Below the pieces are notes generated by a model. That model had not been told where the DNA came from. It saw only the letters and a program-made list of their open reading frames with translations, and did no database searches. A stretch of DNA of 64,000 nt from UBA6522 sp965262365 (GTDB taxonomy: Bacteria > Pseudomonadota > Gammaproteobacteria > Steroidobacterales > Rariloculaceae): contig OZ253541.1 of assembly GCA_965262365.1 (NCBI GenBank), positions 3,534,001 through 3,598,000 on the forward strand, given 5' to 3'. Shown piece after piece: positions 35,099 through 43,302 of the stretch. Every line of letters starts with the position of its first letter. The first letter of the stretch is position 1. A program made the position numbers and the translations under genes.

Positions 35099-36595
35099 TC
35101 AAAAAATTTCCAGGTATTCGCGCTGTTCCCAGTCCGTGACCACGGACATGAAACGATCGAGTTCAGCTTGCTTTATGGTAGTCAGGTAGTCGACGAATGT
35201 ATCTCCGTAAGCGTCTCGGAAGAATTCGCTCTTCCGAAACGCTTCCAGCGCCTCGCCCAGACTGCGCGGCAGCTTCTCGGCGTCCGTGGAATACGGTTCC
35301 TCGACGGGCGGCGGTGGTACCGCGTCGCTCTCGATGCCGTCCAGCCCGCTCAACACCTGGGAGCTCAGGTAGAGGTACGGGTTCGCCGATGGTTCCCCGA
35401 CCCGATTTTCAATCCGTGTGGCCGCAACCGTTGTAGCGGAAACGACGCGGAGCATCGCCCCCTTGTTATCCAGACCCCATTGGATACGGTCTGGCGCCAG
35501 CGCGTGAGGCTTATAGCGCTTGTATGCATTGATCGTCGGCGCCGCCAGCATGCAGGCGGCGCGAGCGTGCCGAAGCAAACCGCCGAGGTAACCGCATCCT
35601 ACAGGAGAGAGAAGTTCCTCGCCGGCACCGGGTGCGAAGCGATTCTCACCGGTCTTCGTATCGAACAGACTCTGGTGCAGGTGCCATCCGCTCGCGAACG
35701 TGTTGGGAATCTGCGGGCAACACATGAACGTCGCCAGGTAACCATGCCGGTGACAGATTTGCTTTATTGCGCTACGCGTCAGGATCACATTGTCCGCGGT
35801 CTGCATCCCAATGCAGGGCCCGAATGTCAGTTCGACCTGACTCGGGCCGAACTCGATCTCCTCGGACCTGAGAGGCAGTCCCAACCCATGCAGTCCTCGC
35901 CGTATCTCCGCAAAAACCGGTTCGAGTCCGTCATAACGTAGTTCCGTCAGGTACTGGTAGCCGTGTTGAAGCGGCATCACGCTGGGCGGTGTGCCCGGCT
36001 GGGTACAGTCCTGGGGACGGAGGTTGTGATCGGCGACTCGAAACAGGTGAAATTCGATCTCAAGCCCACTCAGCAACTCGAGTCCGTGATCTTGCAAGCG
36101 ATCCAGAGTGCGGCGTAGCAATTGTCGTGTGGACAGCGCCACGGGCTCCCCATCCGGATAATACAGATCGCAAAGCACCCAACCGTTTGTCGGCACCCAG
36201 GGCAATCGCCGAAAAGTGGCTGGATCGGCCACCATGATCAGATCAGCCGCGCCGGCCAAACGCGGTGAATTCATGCCCGCACCCGCCTGCCAAACGGGCA
36301 TTACCGTACGGTGCGACGTATCCTTCAGGATCAGTGTCGAAACTATCGTGCAGCCATTGACGATGGCATCGGCAACTGCTCCCTGATTAATCGTCTTTCC
36401 CCGGGTGATTCCGTGCTGGTCGGCGAATACGAAGCGGACCACTTCAAGATCGTCGCGCTGAATTGCATCGAGCATGTCGCGCGCCATCGCGATCCGTGTG
36501 TCGTCCCAGAGGCCCTGTCGCTCGACGAAACTGCCCTTGAACGAAAGTTCGGCACCCAAATCAAATCTCCGCGACGACGTGTTTGCTGCGAACAT
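35099..36595 (-). CDS. Glutamine synthetase-like gamma-glutamyl amine ligase
   Basis: A glutamine-synthetase family protein, 498 residues from ATG 36595. The substrate is probably an amine other than ammonia, as in PuuA-type or aromatic-amine ligases. Seen are VVRFVFADQHGITRGKTI near the N terminus, metal-binding SGLEIEFHLFR and EIEFGPSQVELTFGP, the HxH loop in SGWHLHQSLFD, and ATRIENRVGEPSANPYLYLS. The adenylylation site region of GlnA is not evident. The start is uncertain: no ribosome site precedes 36595, and ATG 36487 is an alternative. It is transcribed toward the aldehyde dehydrogenase, fitting an amine-oxidation route. The actual amine cannot be read from the sequence. Confidence 0.85.
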   Translation of the reverse strand: MFAANTSSRRFDLGAELSFKGSFVERQGLWDDTRIAMARDMLDAIQRDDLEVVRFVFADQHGITRGKTINQGAVADAIVNGCTIVSTLILKDTSHRTVMPVWQAGAGMNSPRLAGAADLIMVADPATFRRLPWVPTNGWVLCDLYYPDGEPVALSTRQLLRRTLDRLQDHGLELLSGLEIEFHLFRVADHNLRPQDCTQPGTPPSVMPLQHGYQYLTELRYDGLEPVFAEIRRGLHGLGLPLRSEEIEFGPSQVELTFGPCIGMQTADNVILTRSAIKQICHRHGYLATFMCCPQIPNTFASGWHLHQSLFDTKTGENRFAPGAGEELLSPVGCGYLGGLLRHARAACMLAAPTINAYKRYKPHALAPDRIQWGLDNKGAMLRVVSATTVAATRIENRVGEPSANPYLYLSSQVLSGLDGIESDAVPPPPVEEPYSTDAEKLPRSLGEALEAFRKSEFFRDAYGDTFVDYLTTIKQAELDRFMSVVTDWEQREYLEIF

Positions 36596-36716
36596 CCGTT
36601 CGCTAAGCAAACGAGGGCCATCGAGTCTAGGTGTTCGCCAAAATCTTCGCAAGACAAGGCGATGAAGAGTTTGACGGTACAATGCATACCCACCGGCGGG
36701 ATCCCAAGGTACTGAT

Positions 36717-37118
36717 TTGGAACTGGAACACGCCAACCGCGCCGTCGCCGCCGCCATTCTGCAGGCCCGACAGATGAACATCACGATCAGCGTGGCCGTC
36801 TGCGATGACGGCGGCCATCCTGTGGCGTTCGCACGGATGGACGGGGCGGGCTGGGCAGCCTCTTATGGGGCTTTGGGCAAGGCGACGGCTTCGGCGGCTA
36901 CAGGCAGTCCGAGCGGACGCATCCCGCCAGACCTGCACGTCATGCGGCGAATTAACGAACTGGCCGGCGATCGGATGATCTTCAGTCAGGGTGCCGTGCC
37001 TGTCGTGGTGAACGGCAAGCTGGTCGGTGCAATTGGTGCCGGAGGCGGCACCGCCGAACAGGACGAAGCGTGTGCCGCGGCAGGCGCTGCGGCAGTTATG
37101 AATTCTCCCGGTACCTAG
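36717..37118 (+). CDS. GlcG/HbpS family heme-binding-like protein
   Basis: A 133-residue member of the DUF336 (GlcG/HbpS) family. It has ILQARQMNITISVAVCDDGG, HPVAFARMDGAGWAASYGAL, GDRMIFSQGAVPVVVNGKLV and GAIGAGGGTAEQDEACAAAG. Members bind heme or small ligands and often occur next to oxidases or dehydrogenases; a catalytic function is not established in general. The start appears to be TTG 36717, since no in-frame ATG precedes it. The gene is divergent from the gamma-glutamyl ligase and converges with the DUF1116 gene, overlapping its end by 23 bp. Confidence 0.8.
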   Translation: MELEHANRAVAAAILQARQMNITISVAVCDDGGHPVAFARMDGAGWAASYGALGKATASAATGSPSGRIPPDLHVMRRINELAGDRMIFSQGAVPVVVNGKLVGAIGAGGGTAEQDEACAAAGAAAVMNSPGT

Positions 37119-38358
37119 CCGCGAACGCGACCAAAGCTTTGTTGAAACAGTCCATCGGTGCGCGCGTTTGGCCGGCGCCTACTACGCCCCCCTTCCTGTG
37201 GGCGATGGCGGTGTCGATGATCGGTGCGATTCCGGTCCGTACAACATGACGGATATCGGTAGCGACGGGTGCCGCAGCGAAGTCGAGATTCGGAATTCGG
37301 TAGTCTGGAAGGACACCCGCCGTGATCTGCCGCATCTCCTCGCTAAGCCGCACCGCGCGCTGGAATGACCCGCCGACGAATTGCTGGAGAACGGGTGCGG
37401 CAGCCTGCACATAACCTCCCAGTCCGACCGTCTCCATGATCGAGCTGTCGCCCATGTCGGCAACAGTGTCCTTCTCGCCCCATTCGGAGGAGAACAGAAG
37501 CCCGTCCACGGGGTTGGCCGGCGCCGTAAACCAGGTGTCGCCGAGCCCGCTCACCCGGATGCCGAATTCAACCCCGTTCCTCGCGAGCGTCGTGACAATG
37601 GTGCTGTGGGCAATTCCGCCGGCGGCTTCGGCGGCCGCCTTCGCTGCGGCCATTGAAACGCACAGTGAAAATTGTTCCGCCCAGGCAAGGTATTCGACAC
37701 TGTCCCGCAACGTTGCCGCATCGACGCGCAGCCGAACCAGCGACGGCAGCAGTTCCCGCAACAGAAGTACGCTTCCCGCGCTGTTGCGGTTGTGACATTC
37801 ATCGCCCATCTGCAACGCCTTTGCCGCGATCTGCCTGACATCGATACCGCCTTTGATACGGATCGCGGACTGCAAGACGGGTCCAAGGACCTCAGCCAGC
37901 CAGCGCCACTGCCTGACGGTTTCCCTTTCGTACCGGTCCCGATCACGCAATTGCCCGCGCGGTCCCTGGAACAGCAGCGAGCAGCCAACCGTCTCATTAG
38001 CTTCGTCCCGGACCATGGCGACGGGAGTTGAGGCGCTCGTAATTCCAGCCATTCCACCCACCGCACCATACTCGTGACACGGCGCGAGGTGTATGTCGCC
38101 GGCCTCGATTCGCGCAATGGCCTCGACCCGAGTGCCCGCCAGCCCTTCGAACAGCGCGGCGCAGATCGCGCCATTTCGCTGCGGCTCGCACATGCGTCGC
38201 CATACGATCGGCGGCCCGGCGTGAAGAATCACATCGCGAGTCATGCCGGGCAATGCGTCGATGGCGGGCCGGACGTCGAACCAGATGGGTCGGCTGTCTT
38301 GAAAAACTTTCAGCGTAGCCTGATTCGCGGCTTCGATATGGGACTGCAATTGCGTCAC
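37096..38358 (-). CDS. DUF1116 protein, AllG-like (copy 1)
   Basis: A 420-residue DUF1116 protein, the family of E. coli YlbE, reported as AllG of the oxamate carbamoyltransferase that splits oxalurate. Family features are FDVRPAIDALPGMTRDVILH, PPIVWRRMCEPQRNGAICAA, ITSASTPVAMVRDEANETVG, MGDECHNRNSAGSVLLLREL, FGIRVSGLGDTWFTAPANPV, GDSSIMETVGLGGYVQAAAP and DTAIAHRKGGVVGAGQTRAP. The start is taken as GTG 38358, overlapping the stop of the upstream paralog (GTGA); an ATG at 38406 would overlap it by 52 bp. The copy is clearly diverged from its tandem neighbour, which suggests different roles or a heteromeric subunit. Confidence 0.85.
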   Translation of the reverse strand: MTQLQSHIEAANQATLKVFQDSRPIWFDVRPAIDALPGMTRDVILHAGPPIVWRRMCEPQRNGAICAALFEGLAGTRVEAIARIEAGDIHLAPCHEYGAVGGMAGITSASTPVAMVRDEANETVGCSLLFQGPRGQLRDRDRYERETVRQWRWLAEVLGPVLQSAIRIKGGIDVRQIAAKALQMGDECHNRNSAGSVLLLRELLPSLVRLRVDAATLRDSVEYLAWAEQFSLCVSMAAAKAAAEAAGGIAHSTIVTTLARNGVEFGIRVSGLGDTWFTAPANPVDGLLFSSEWGEKDTVADMGDSSIMETVGLGGYVQAAAPVLQQFVGGSFQRAVRLSEEMRQITAGVLPDYRIPNLDFAAAPVATDIRHVVRTGIAPIIDTAIAHRKGGVVGAGQTRAPMDCFNKALVAFAARYRENS

Positions 38359-39614
38359 GACGCCCGATACTGCCGGGAAAATGCCTGTAGCGCCTTTTCG
38401 AAACAACCCATGGGCGCGCGAACCTGGCCTGCTCCGATCAATCCACCGTCTCGGTGCGTAATGGCCGTATCGATCAGCGGAGTCGTTCCGGTCCCGACGA
38501 CCTTGCGAATGTCGATGCCGACGGGCGCGCCGTCAAAGTCCAGGCTCGGGATCTGAACATCAGGATTGACCCCGATACAGATGGTTTCCATCTCCCGTGT
38601 GTTGTCGATCGCCTGTTGCATTGTTCCGCCGACGTAGGACTGCACGGTAGGTGCCGCGGCCTGAATGAATCCGCCCAGCCCGACCGTCTCTGTGATGCTG
38701 CTGTCGCCAAGGTCAGGCGCTGCGTCGGCGGGGCCCCACTCGGAGCGAAAGTAGAGTCCGTCGACATAGTTGGCGGGGGCGGTAAACCAATCGTCGCCGA
38801 GGCCCGCGACACGGATACCGAAGTCGACGCCGTTCCTGGCCATGGCCGTTACCATGGTGCTGAATTCCGTACCCACGGCGGCATTCAGAATCGCCTTGGC
38901 CGCGGCCATGATGCCGTGCAGAAAGAAATGTTCGGCCTGCGTCAGGAAATTGATGCAAGCAGCGAGTGAGTTACGATCCGGCGCCGTGTCGAGGAGCGCA
39001 ACCGCGATCTCGCGGTAGAACAGGCCATGGGCCGCGATACTCCGATTGTGGCACTCATCGCCCATCTGCACGGCCCGCGTAATGATACTCTTTACGTCCA
39101 CGCCGCTGATTGCCCTGACGGCGGCCCCGAGGGCCGGTCCGAGAACCTCGGCTTGCCAGCTCAGGTTCGTCGCGATCGATTCATCGTAACAGCCCCATTT
39201 GAGCAAGTTCAGGGTGCCGCCTTCGGAAAGACAACTGAAGGCCATGTTGCCGAACGTCTCGTTCCTGACGACGAACATCGGCGTCGAGGCCGAGGTAATG
39301 CCCGTTCCTGCCCCAACCGTGTCATGGTGGTGGCAGGGTTCGATCAGGACTTCTCGGCTCTGTATCATGCTTTCGGCCTGTTCAGGCGTGCTTGCAAGAC
39401 CCTCCCACAGAATCGCGCCGACTATGCTTTGTCGGTGCGGTCCACACATTTCGCGCCATTCGATGGGAGGTGCGGAATGAAGGACCATGTTCCTCCGCAT
39501 CCCGGGCACGACATCGATCGCCGGCTGAACATCGACCAGCATCGGCCGGCCCGAAAGCAGGATTCGCAATGCATCCTCGTTTGCCTGGTTAATTCTCGTC
39601 TTGAGGTCGACCAC
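38355..39614 (-). CDS. DUF1116 protein, AllG-like (copy 2)
   Basis: The second DUF1116 protein, 419 residues from GTG 39614, which has a good ribosome site (GGAGG, 6 bp before). A TTG at 39638 would add eight residues. Motifs parallel the neighbouring copy: DVQPAIDVVPGMRRNMVLHS, PPIEWREMCGPHRQSIVGAI, PCHHHDTVGAGTGITSASTP, MGDECHNRSIAAHGLFYREI, FGIRVAGLGDDWFTAPANYV and GDSSITETVGLGGFIQAAAP. In E. coli AllG works with AllF and AllH; an AllF-like (FdrA) and an AllH-like (DUF2877) gene lie 12-18 kb away in this window. It is the first gene of the minus-strand pair and faces the Rieske gene across a 322-bp promoter region. Confidence 0.87.
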   Translation of the reverse strand: MVDLKTRINQANEDALRILLSGRPMLVDVQPAIDVVPGMRRNMVLHSAPPIEWREMCGPHRQSIVGAILWEGLASTPEQAESMIQSREVLIEPCHHHDTVGAGTGITSASTPMFVVRNETFGNMAFSCLSEGGTLNLLKWGCYDESIATNLSWQAEVLGPALGAAVRAISGVDVKSIITRAVQMGDECHNRSIAAHGLFYREIAVALLDTAPDRNSLAACINFLTQAEHFFLHGIMAAAKAILNAAVGTEFSTMVTAMARNGVDFGIRVAGLGDDWFTAPANYVDGLYFRSEWGPADAAPDLGDSSITETVGLGGFIQAAAPTVQSYVGGTMQQAIDNTREMETICIGVNPDVQIPSLDFDGAPVGIDIRKVVGTGTTPLIDTAITHRDGGLIGAGQVRAPMGCFEKALQAFSRQYRAS

Positions 39615-39638
39615 AATTTTCCTCCGTTTCCGTGCCAA

Positions 39639-39936
39639 CGCAAAATTGCCGCAGTGTTTCGGATAATGGCTCCATAGATGAAGGTACGCGGAGCACAGAC
39701 CGTAGTCTGCAAGACAATGTCAATCCGAGGCAATTGCAAATGCAACACAATTCCTCAATCCAGTGATCTCATCCTGGATACAGTGAAACAGGGCATTCGT
39801 TTGATCTTCGCAACGCTGTCAACCGAGTTTTGGTTCTGCTATATTTGTTCGGATTGTGAATAGTTTGTTCGGATTGCGAAAACGATCCGTCGAAGCTCGG
39901 TCAATTGAGTGAATTTGACCTCAAGTTGAGGGTCGC
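39639..39936. promoter_or_regulatory. Divergent promoter region with repeated operator-like motif
   Basis: The region separates the DUF1116 pair (leftward) from the Rieske gene (rightward). It is more A/T-rich than its flanks. Two near-identical 17-bp direct repeats, TTTGTTCGGATTGTGAA (39844-39860) and TTTGTTCGGATTGCGAA (39864-39880), are spaced 20 bp start to start, two helical turns. This is what a dimeric regulator site could look like. No gene is present in the stretch, and no regulator gene is nearby. Confidence 0.6.
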
Positions 39937-41145
39937 ATGAACGGGCCACGTGCCAAACATTCGGCAGACGGCAACGCCTACGGCCGTCCGGCACACACAC
40001 ATAATTCCGTCATCACGGAGACCGGCCCGGGGACACCATGCGGCGAACTTATGCGCCGATATTGGCACCCAGTGGAGATGTCGGACCGCTTGCATGTGCG
40101 GCCGCGGAAACTTCGCGTACTTAACGAAGACGTCGTGCTGTTCCGCGACCTGTCGGGTCGACCAGGCCTCGTTACTCCACGCTGTGCACATCGAGGTGCG
40201 GACCTGTATTTTGGCAAGGTCGACGAGAACGGCATACGCTGCCCCTATCATGGTTGGCTTTTCGACGTGAGGGGTCGCTGCCTGGACCAACCATGCGAAC
40301 CCGCCCAGAGCAAACACAAGTTCGGCGTGCGTCAACCATGGTATCCCGTGAAGGAACGTTACGGCCTCGTTTGGGCGTTCATGGGTCCGCCGGAGAGGCA
40401 GCCGGTACTTCCCCGCTGGGACCTCTTCGAGGATCTTGCGTCGGATGAGAAGATCGTGCCCGACGGTGCTACTTTCAGTGTGGGCGGAGACGAAACCGAG
40501 GAAATCATTCCCTGGAACTGGCTGCAGGACTGGGAAAACACGATGGACCCGCATCACGTCTATATACTGCACGCCGGATTCAGCGGCCTGCAGTTCACCC
40601 CCAACATGGCCATCAGGCAGGACGTGATCTGGGAATACACACCCTTGGGCATGCGATACCGCTCATTTCGAGATCTGGGCGACGGCCGGATGGTTGAACG
40701 CATTACGCCGGTGATGTTTCCAAACTCCCGCAGCGTACCCAACATCGCGCTGACCGAAGGACGGGCGGAAAGCATGGGTTGGCTTGTCCCGGTGGACGAC
40801 ACGCATCATCGAACATTTCACTTGACCCGAATGCCCAAGGATTTCGAGGGTGTTCCCTTGGTCACGGCGCCAATCGTTCCGAAGCCCTGGTCACAAATGA
40901 CCGAGGAAGAACGTTGGGCCACGCCTGGCGACTGGGAAGTACAGAAATCGCAGGGTCCGATCACGTTGCACTCCGAAGAGCGACTGGCATCAAGCGACAA
41001 GGGCGTCATCATGTTGCGCCGGCTGTTGAAGAAACAAATAGGGATCGTGCAGGAGGGCGGGAATCCGATCGGCGTCACGTTCGAATCGGGAACGGCTTGG
41101 CGGGAGGTTGGATCGGGAAATTTCTTTCGCAAATCGGTTGCCTGA
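39937..41145 (+). CDS. Rieske-type aromatic ring oxygenase, alpha subunit
   Basis: A 402-residue Rieske non-heme iron oxygenase that would hydroxylate or demethylate an aromatic ring. The [2Fe-2S] ligands are in PRCAHRGADLYFGKVDENG and IRCPYHGWLFDVRGRC (C-x-H and C-x2-H, about residues 85-110). The catalytic iron site is in NWLQDWENTMDPHHVYILH near residues 192-210. It resembles the phthalate/vanillate-type oxygenases more than the naphthalene dioxygenases, since no beta subunit gene is present. No ferredoxin or reductase gene lies nearby, so electrons must come from elsewhere. A GAGGG ribosome site precedes the ATG. LigA/LigB-type ring-cleavage genes follow downstream. Confidence 0.93.
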   Translation: MNGPRAKHSADGNAYGRPAHTHNSVITETGPGTPCGELMRRYWHPVEMSDRLHVRPRKLRVLNEDVVLFRDLSGRPGLVTPRCAHRGADLYFGKVDENGIRCPYHGWLFDVRGRCLDQPCEPAQSKHKFGVRQPWYPVKERYGLVWAFMGPPERQPVLPRWDLFEDLASDEKIVPDGATFSVGGDETEEIIPWNWLQDWENTMDPHHVYILHAGFSGLQFTPNMAIRQDVIWEYTPLGMRYRSFRDLGDGRMVERITPVMFPNSRSVPNIALTEGRAESMGWLVPVDDTHHRTFHLTRMPKDFEGVPLVTAPIVPKPWSQMTEEERWATPGDWEVQKSQGPITLHSEERLASSDKGVIMLRRLLKKQIGIVQEGGNPIGVTFESGTAWREVGSGNFFRKSVA

Positions 41146-41218
41146 ATCGTATGGCCGGGGTTCGATCAACCAGCCGATGTCTTCGATTCGACATCACCAC
41201 CAGACGGAGACGTAGAAC

Positions 41219-41581
41219 GTGACCAGTCAGCTCGATCCGGCCGAACCCATCGAGAACACCTATGTTTTCGATCTCGAAATGAGCGCCAGGGGCGCCCGCC
41301 TGAACAAACTTGCTGAGGCGTTGAATCAGGCTGAGCACCGTGCGGAGTTCAAGGAGGATGCCGAACGCTTTATGGAAAAATTCGGCCTTGGCGAAATGGA
41401 GCGGCAACTGGTCCGCGACCGGGATTGGCTCAATATCGTCAAGAAAGGCGGAGCAAACATCTACAACGTAATCCGCATCGCTTCCGTCCTGGGCACGAGT
41501 CTCTACCCGATGGGGGCCCAACAACTGGGCGTTACAATTGAGGAATTCCTGGAAACCCGCAATGTGAAGGGTGCAACTTGA
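41219..41581 (+). CDS. Extradiol dioxygenase alpha subunit, LigA type
   Basis: A 120-residue protein of the LigA family, the small helical subunit of class III extradiol dioxygenases such as protocatechuate 4,5-dioxygenase and related enzymes. It has ALNQAEHRAEFKEDAERFME, KFGLGEMERQLVRDRDWLNI, KKGGANIYNVIRIASVLGT and SLYPMGAQQLGVTIEEFLE. The start is GTG 41219, preceded by GGAGA. The stop overlaps the ATG of the catalytic subunit by one base, typical of the subunits of one enzyme. Confidence 0.9.
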   Translation: MTSQLDPAEPIENTYVFDLEMSARGARLNKLAEALNQAEHRAEFKEDAERFMEKFGLGEMERQLVRDRDWLNIVKKGGANIYNVIRIASVLGTSLYPMGAQQLGVTIEEFLETRNVKGAT

Positions 41582-42426
41582 TGGCCACTCTCGCCGCCGG
41601 AATCGGAACCTCCCATGTGCCGTCGATCGGCATGGCCATTGATCGGGGAGAGCAGGATACACCGGCCTGGAAACCCTTGTTCGATGCGTACAAGCCGGTT
41701 CAATCGTGGCTTTCGGAGGAGATAAACGCCGACGTTGCGATCATCGTCTACAACGACCATGCGTGCGATTTCTCATTTGACAAGTATCCGACCTACGCGC
41801 TGGGGGTGGCCGAGGCATACGCCATTGCCGACGAGGGCTTCGGCATCCGACCGTTACCGCCGGTGAAGGGCAACGTTGCGTTCTCCGCGCACCTCTGCCG
41901 CCATCTGATTCATGAGGAAGAGTTCGATATTACAGTCTGCCGGGAAATGGCGGTGGAACACGGCTTGCTGGTTCCCATGAATCTCTGCTTCGATCACGTT
42001 CCCGACTGGAACATCAAGGTTGTGCCCTTGCAAGTCAACGTGCTGCAGCACCCGCTGCCGACCGCTACCCGTTGTTTCAAGCTGGGACGGGCCCTGCGCC
42101 GCGCTGTCGAGGCCTACCCCGACGATCTCAACGTCGTCGTCATCGGCACCGGTGGCATGTCACACCAACTCCACGGTGAGCGGTTCGGCTATATGAACGC
42201 GGAATGGGACGAGTGGTTTCTTGACACGATCGAGTCTGATCCGCAAGTGCTCTGCGACCTGACCCATCACGAACTGATGAAGGCCGCCGGAGCGGAGGCA
42301 GTCGAGCTGATCATGTGGCTGACGATGCGAGGTGCTCTTGGCTGCCGAGTGACCCGGCGGCACCGTCATTATTATGCGCCGATGACCACCGGAATGGGGT
42401 TGATCGCCCTCGAGGACACTGCATAA
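41581..42426 (+). CDS. Extradiol dioxygenase beta subunit, LigB type
   Basis: The catalytic subunit of a class III extradiol dioxygenase, 281 residues, which opens catechol-type rings next to the hydroxyls using Fe(II). Near the N terminus GIGTSHVPSIGMAIDRGEQD carries a candidate iron histidine, and YNDHACDFSFDKYPTYALGV another near residue 60. CFDHVPDWNIKVVPLQVNVL and VVIGTGGMSHQLHGERFGYM follow the LigB pattern. It is paired with the LigA-type gene and lies after the Rieske oxygenase, suggesting hydroxylation followed by ring cleavage. The true substrate (protocatechuate, gallate or another diol) cannot be told. Confidence 0.9.
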   Translation: MATLAAGIGTSHVPSIGMAIDRGEQDTPAWKPLFDAYKPVQSWLSEEINADVAIIVYNDHACDFSFDKYPTYALGVAEAYAIADEGFGIRPLPPVKGNVAFSAHLCRHLIHEEEFDITVCREMAVEHGLLVPMNLCFDHVPDWNIKVVPLQVNVLQHPLPTATRCFKLGRALRRAVEAYPDDLNVVVIGTGGMSHQLHGERFGYMNAEWDEWFLDTIESDPQVLCDLTHHELMKAAGAEAVELIMWLTMRGALGCRVTRRHRHYYAPMTTGMGLIALEDTA

Positions 42427-42511
42427 GCGAACGCTGTCTCCCGATCATCCTTTCGGGCAAGTGCTTTCCCTTAAATTCCAGTCAGCCAAGTCGTTTGCAA
42501 ACAAGATTTGG

Positions 42512-42535
42512 ATTTGTCTAAAATCGCGAACAAAT
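42512..42535. promoter_or_regulatory. Possible operator upstream of the cyclase gene
   Basis: CGAACAAA at 42527-42534 is the reverse of the TTTGTTCG core seen twice in the 39.8-kb promoter region. It overlaps an imperfect inverted repeat (ATTTGT at 42512-42517, ACAAAT at 42530-42535). The 222-bp gap before the cyclase gene holds no other recognised element. Evidence is pattern sharing only. Confidence 0.3.
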
Positions 42536-42648
42536 GTACACGATACGCAACATATTGAAAATCTAACAAAAATCCAATAGCACATGGGATTGCGTGAACC
42601 GACGCAACAGATTCTGGGGCGGGTTTCGGCAGGCAAGGAGTTTCGGCA

Positions 42649-43302
42649 ATGAAAATTCACGATATATCGATGGACATCGAGCCCGATATGCTCTTCTGGT
42701 GGCAGGGCAAGAAACCTGAAATGCGCTCCGTCATGCGTCTTGCCGATGGCGCGCCCTCCGAGGTCACTCGCTGGTTGATCGGATCCCACACGGGCACCCA
42801 TATCGATGCACCTCGTCACTTTCTGGAAGACGGTGCAACGGTGGAAAAACTTCCTCTCGATATTTTTATTGGTCCTGTTCGAGTCGTCGATGCGACCACG
42901 GAAAACGATGACGCGATTACGGCAAAGACGGTGGAACAGGCGAATCTCAACGGCGCAACCCGGGTGTTGTTCAAAACATCGAATTCCGAGAAGCGGCTAA
43001 CGAAAAAGGAGTACGACTTCTCGTTTGTTGGTATCGCGGCCGATGGTGCACAGGCCCTCGTCGATGCGGGCGTACGGATCGTGGGAATCGACTACGTCAC
43101 GATCGAGGCTCGGGACCAGACAGATGAGTGGCCGACCCACCATATATTGTGCGGCAATGGCGTTGTGATTCTGGAAGGCGCAGATCTGCGCTATATCTCG
43201 GACGGCACCTACTTCATGTGCTGTCTGCCGATGCGTTTGAAAGGCTCGGAAGGCGCGCCAACCCGAACAGTACTGATCGAAGGACTGGAATGGAGTGAGT
43301 GA
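42649..43302 (+). CDS. Cyclase family hydrolase (KynB/isatin hydrolase type)
   Basis: A 217-residue member of the metal-dependent cyclase (KynB-like) family, which includes arylformamidase and isatin hydrolase and opens amide or lactam bonds. The signature SHTGTHIDAPRHFLEDGATV carries the family HxGTHxDxPxH metal ligands near residues 46-56. GVRIVGIDYVTIEARDQTDE, HHILCGNGVVILEGADLRYI and TYFMCCLPMRLKGSEGAPTR complete the fold. The first GTG/ATG of the gamma-glutamyltransferase gene overlaps its stop, so they are co-translated. A ribosome site (GGCAAGGAG) is visible 9-10 bp before the ATG. Confidence 0.9.
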   Translation: MKIHDISMDIEPDMLFWWQGKKPEMRSVMRLADGAPSEVTRWLIGSHTGTHIDAPRHFLEDGATVEKLPLDIFIGPVRVVDATTENDDAITAKTVEQANLNGATRVLFKTSNSEKRLTKKEYDFSFVGIAADGAQALVDAGVRIVGIDYVTIEARDQTDEWPTHHILCGNGVVILEGADLRYISDGTYFMCCLPMRLKGSEGAPTRTVLIEGLEWSE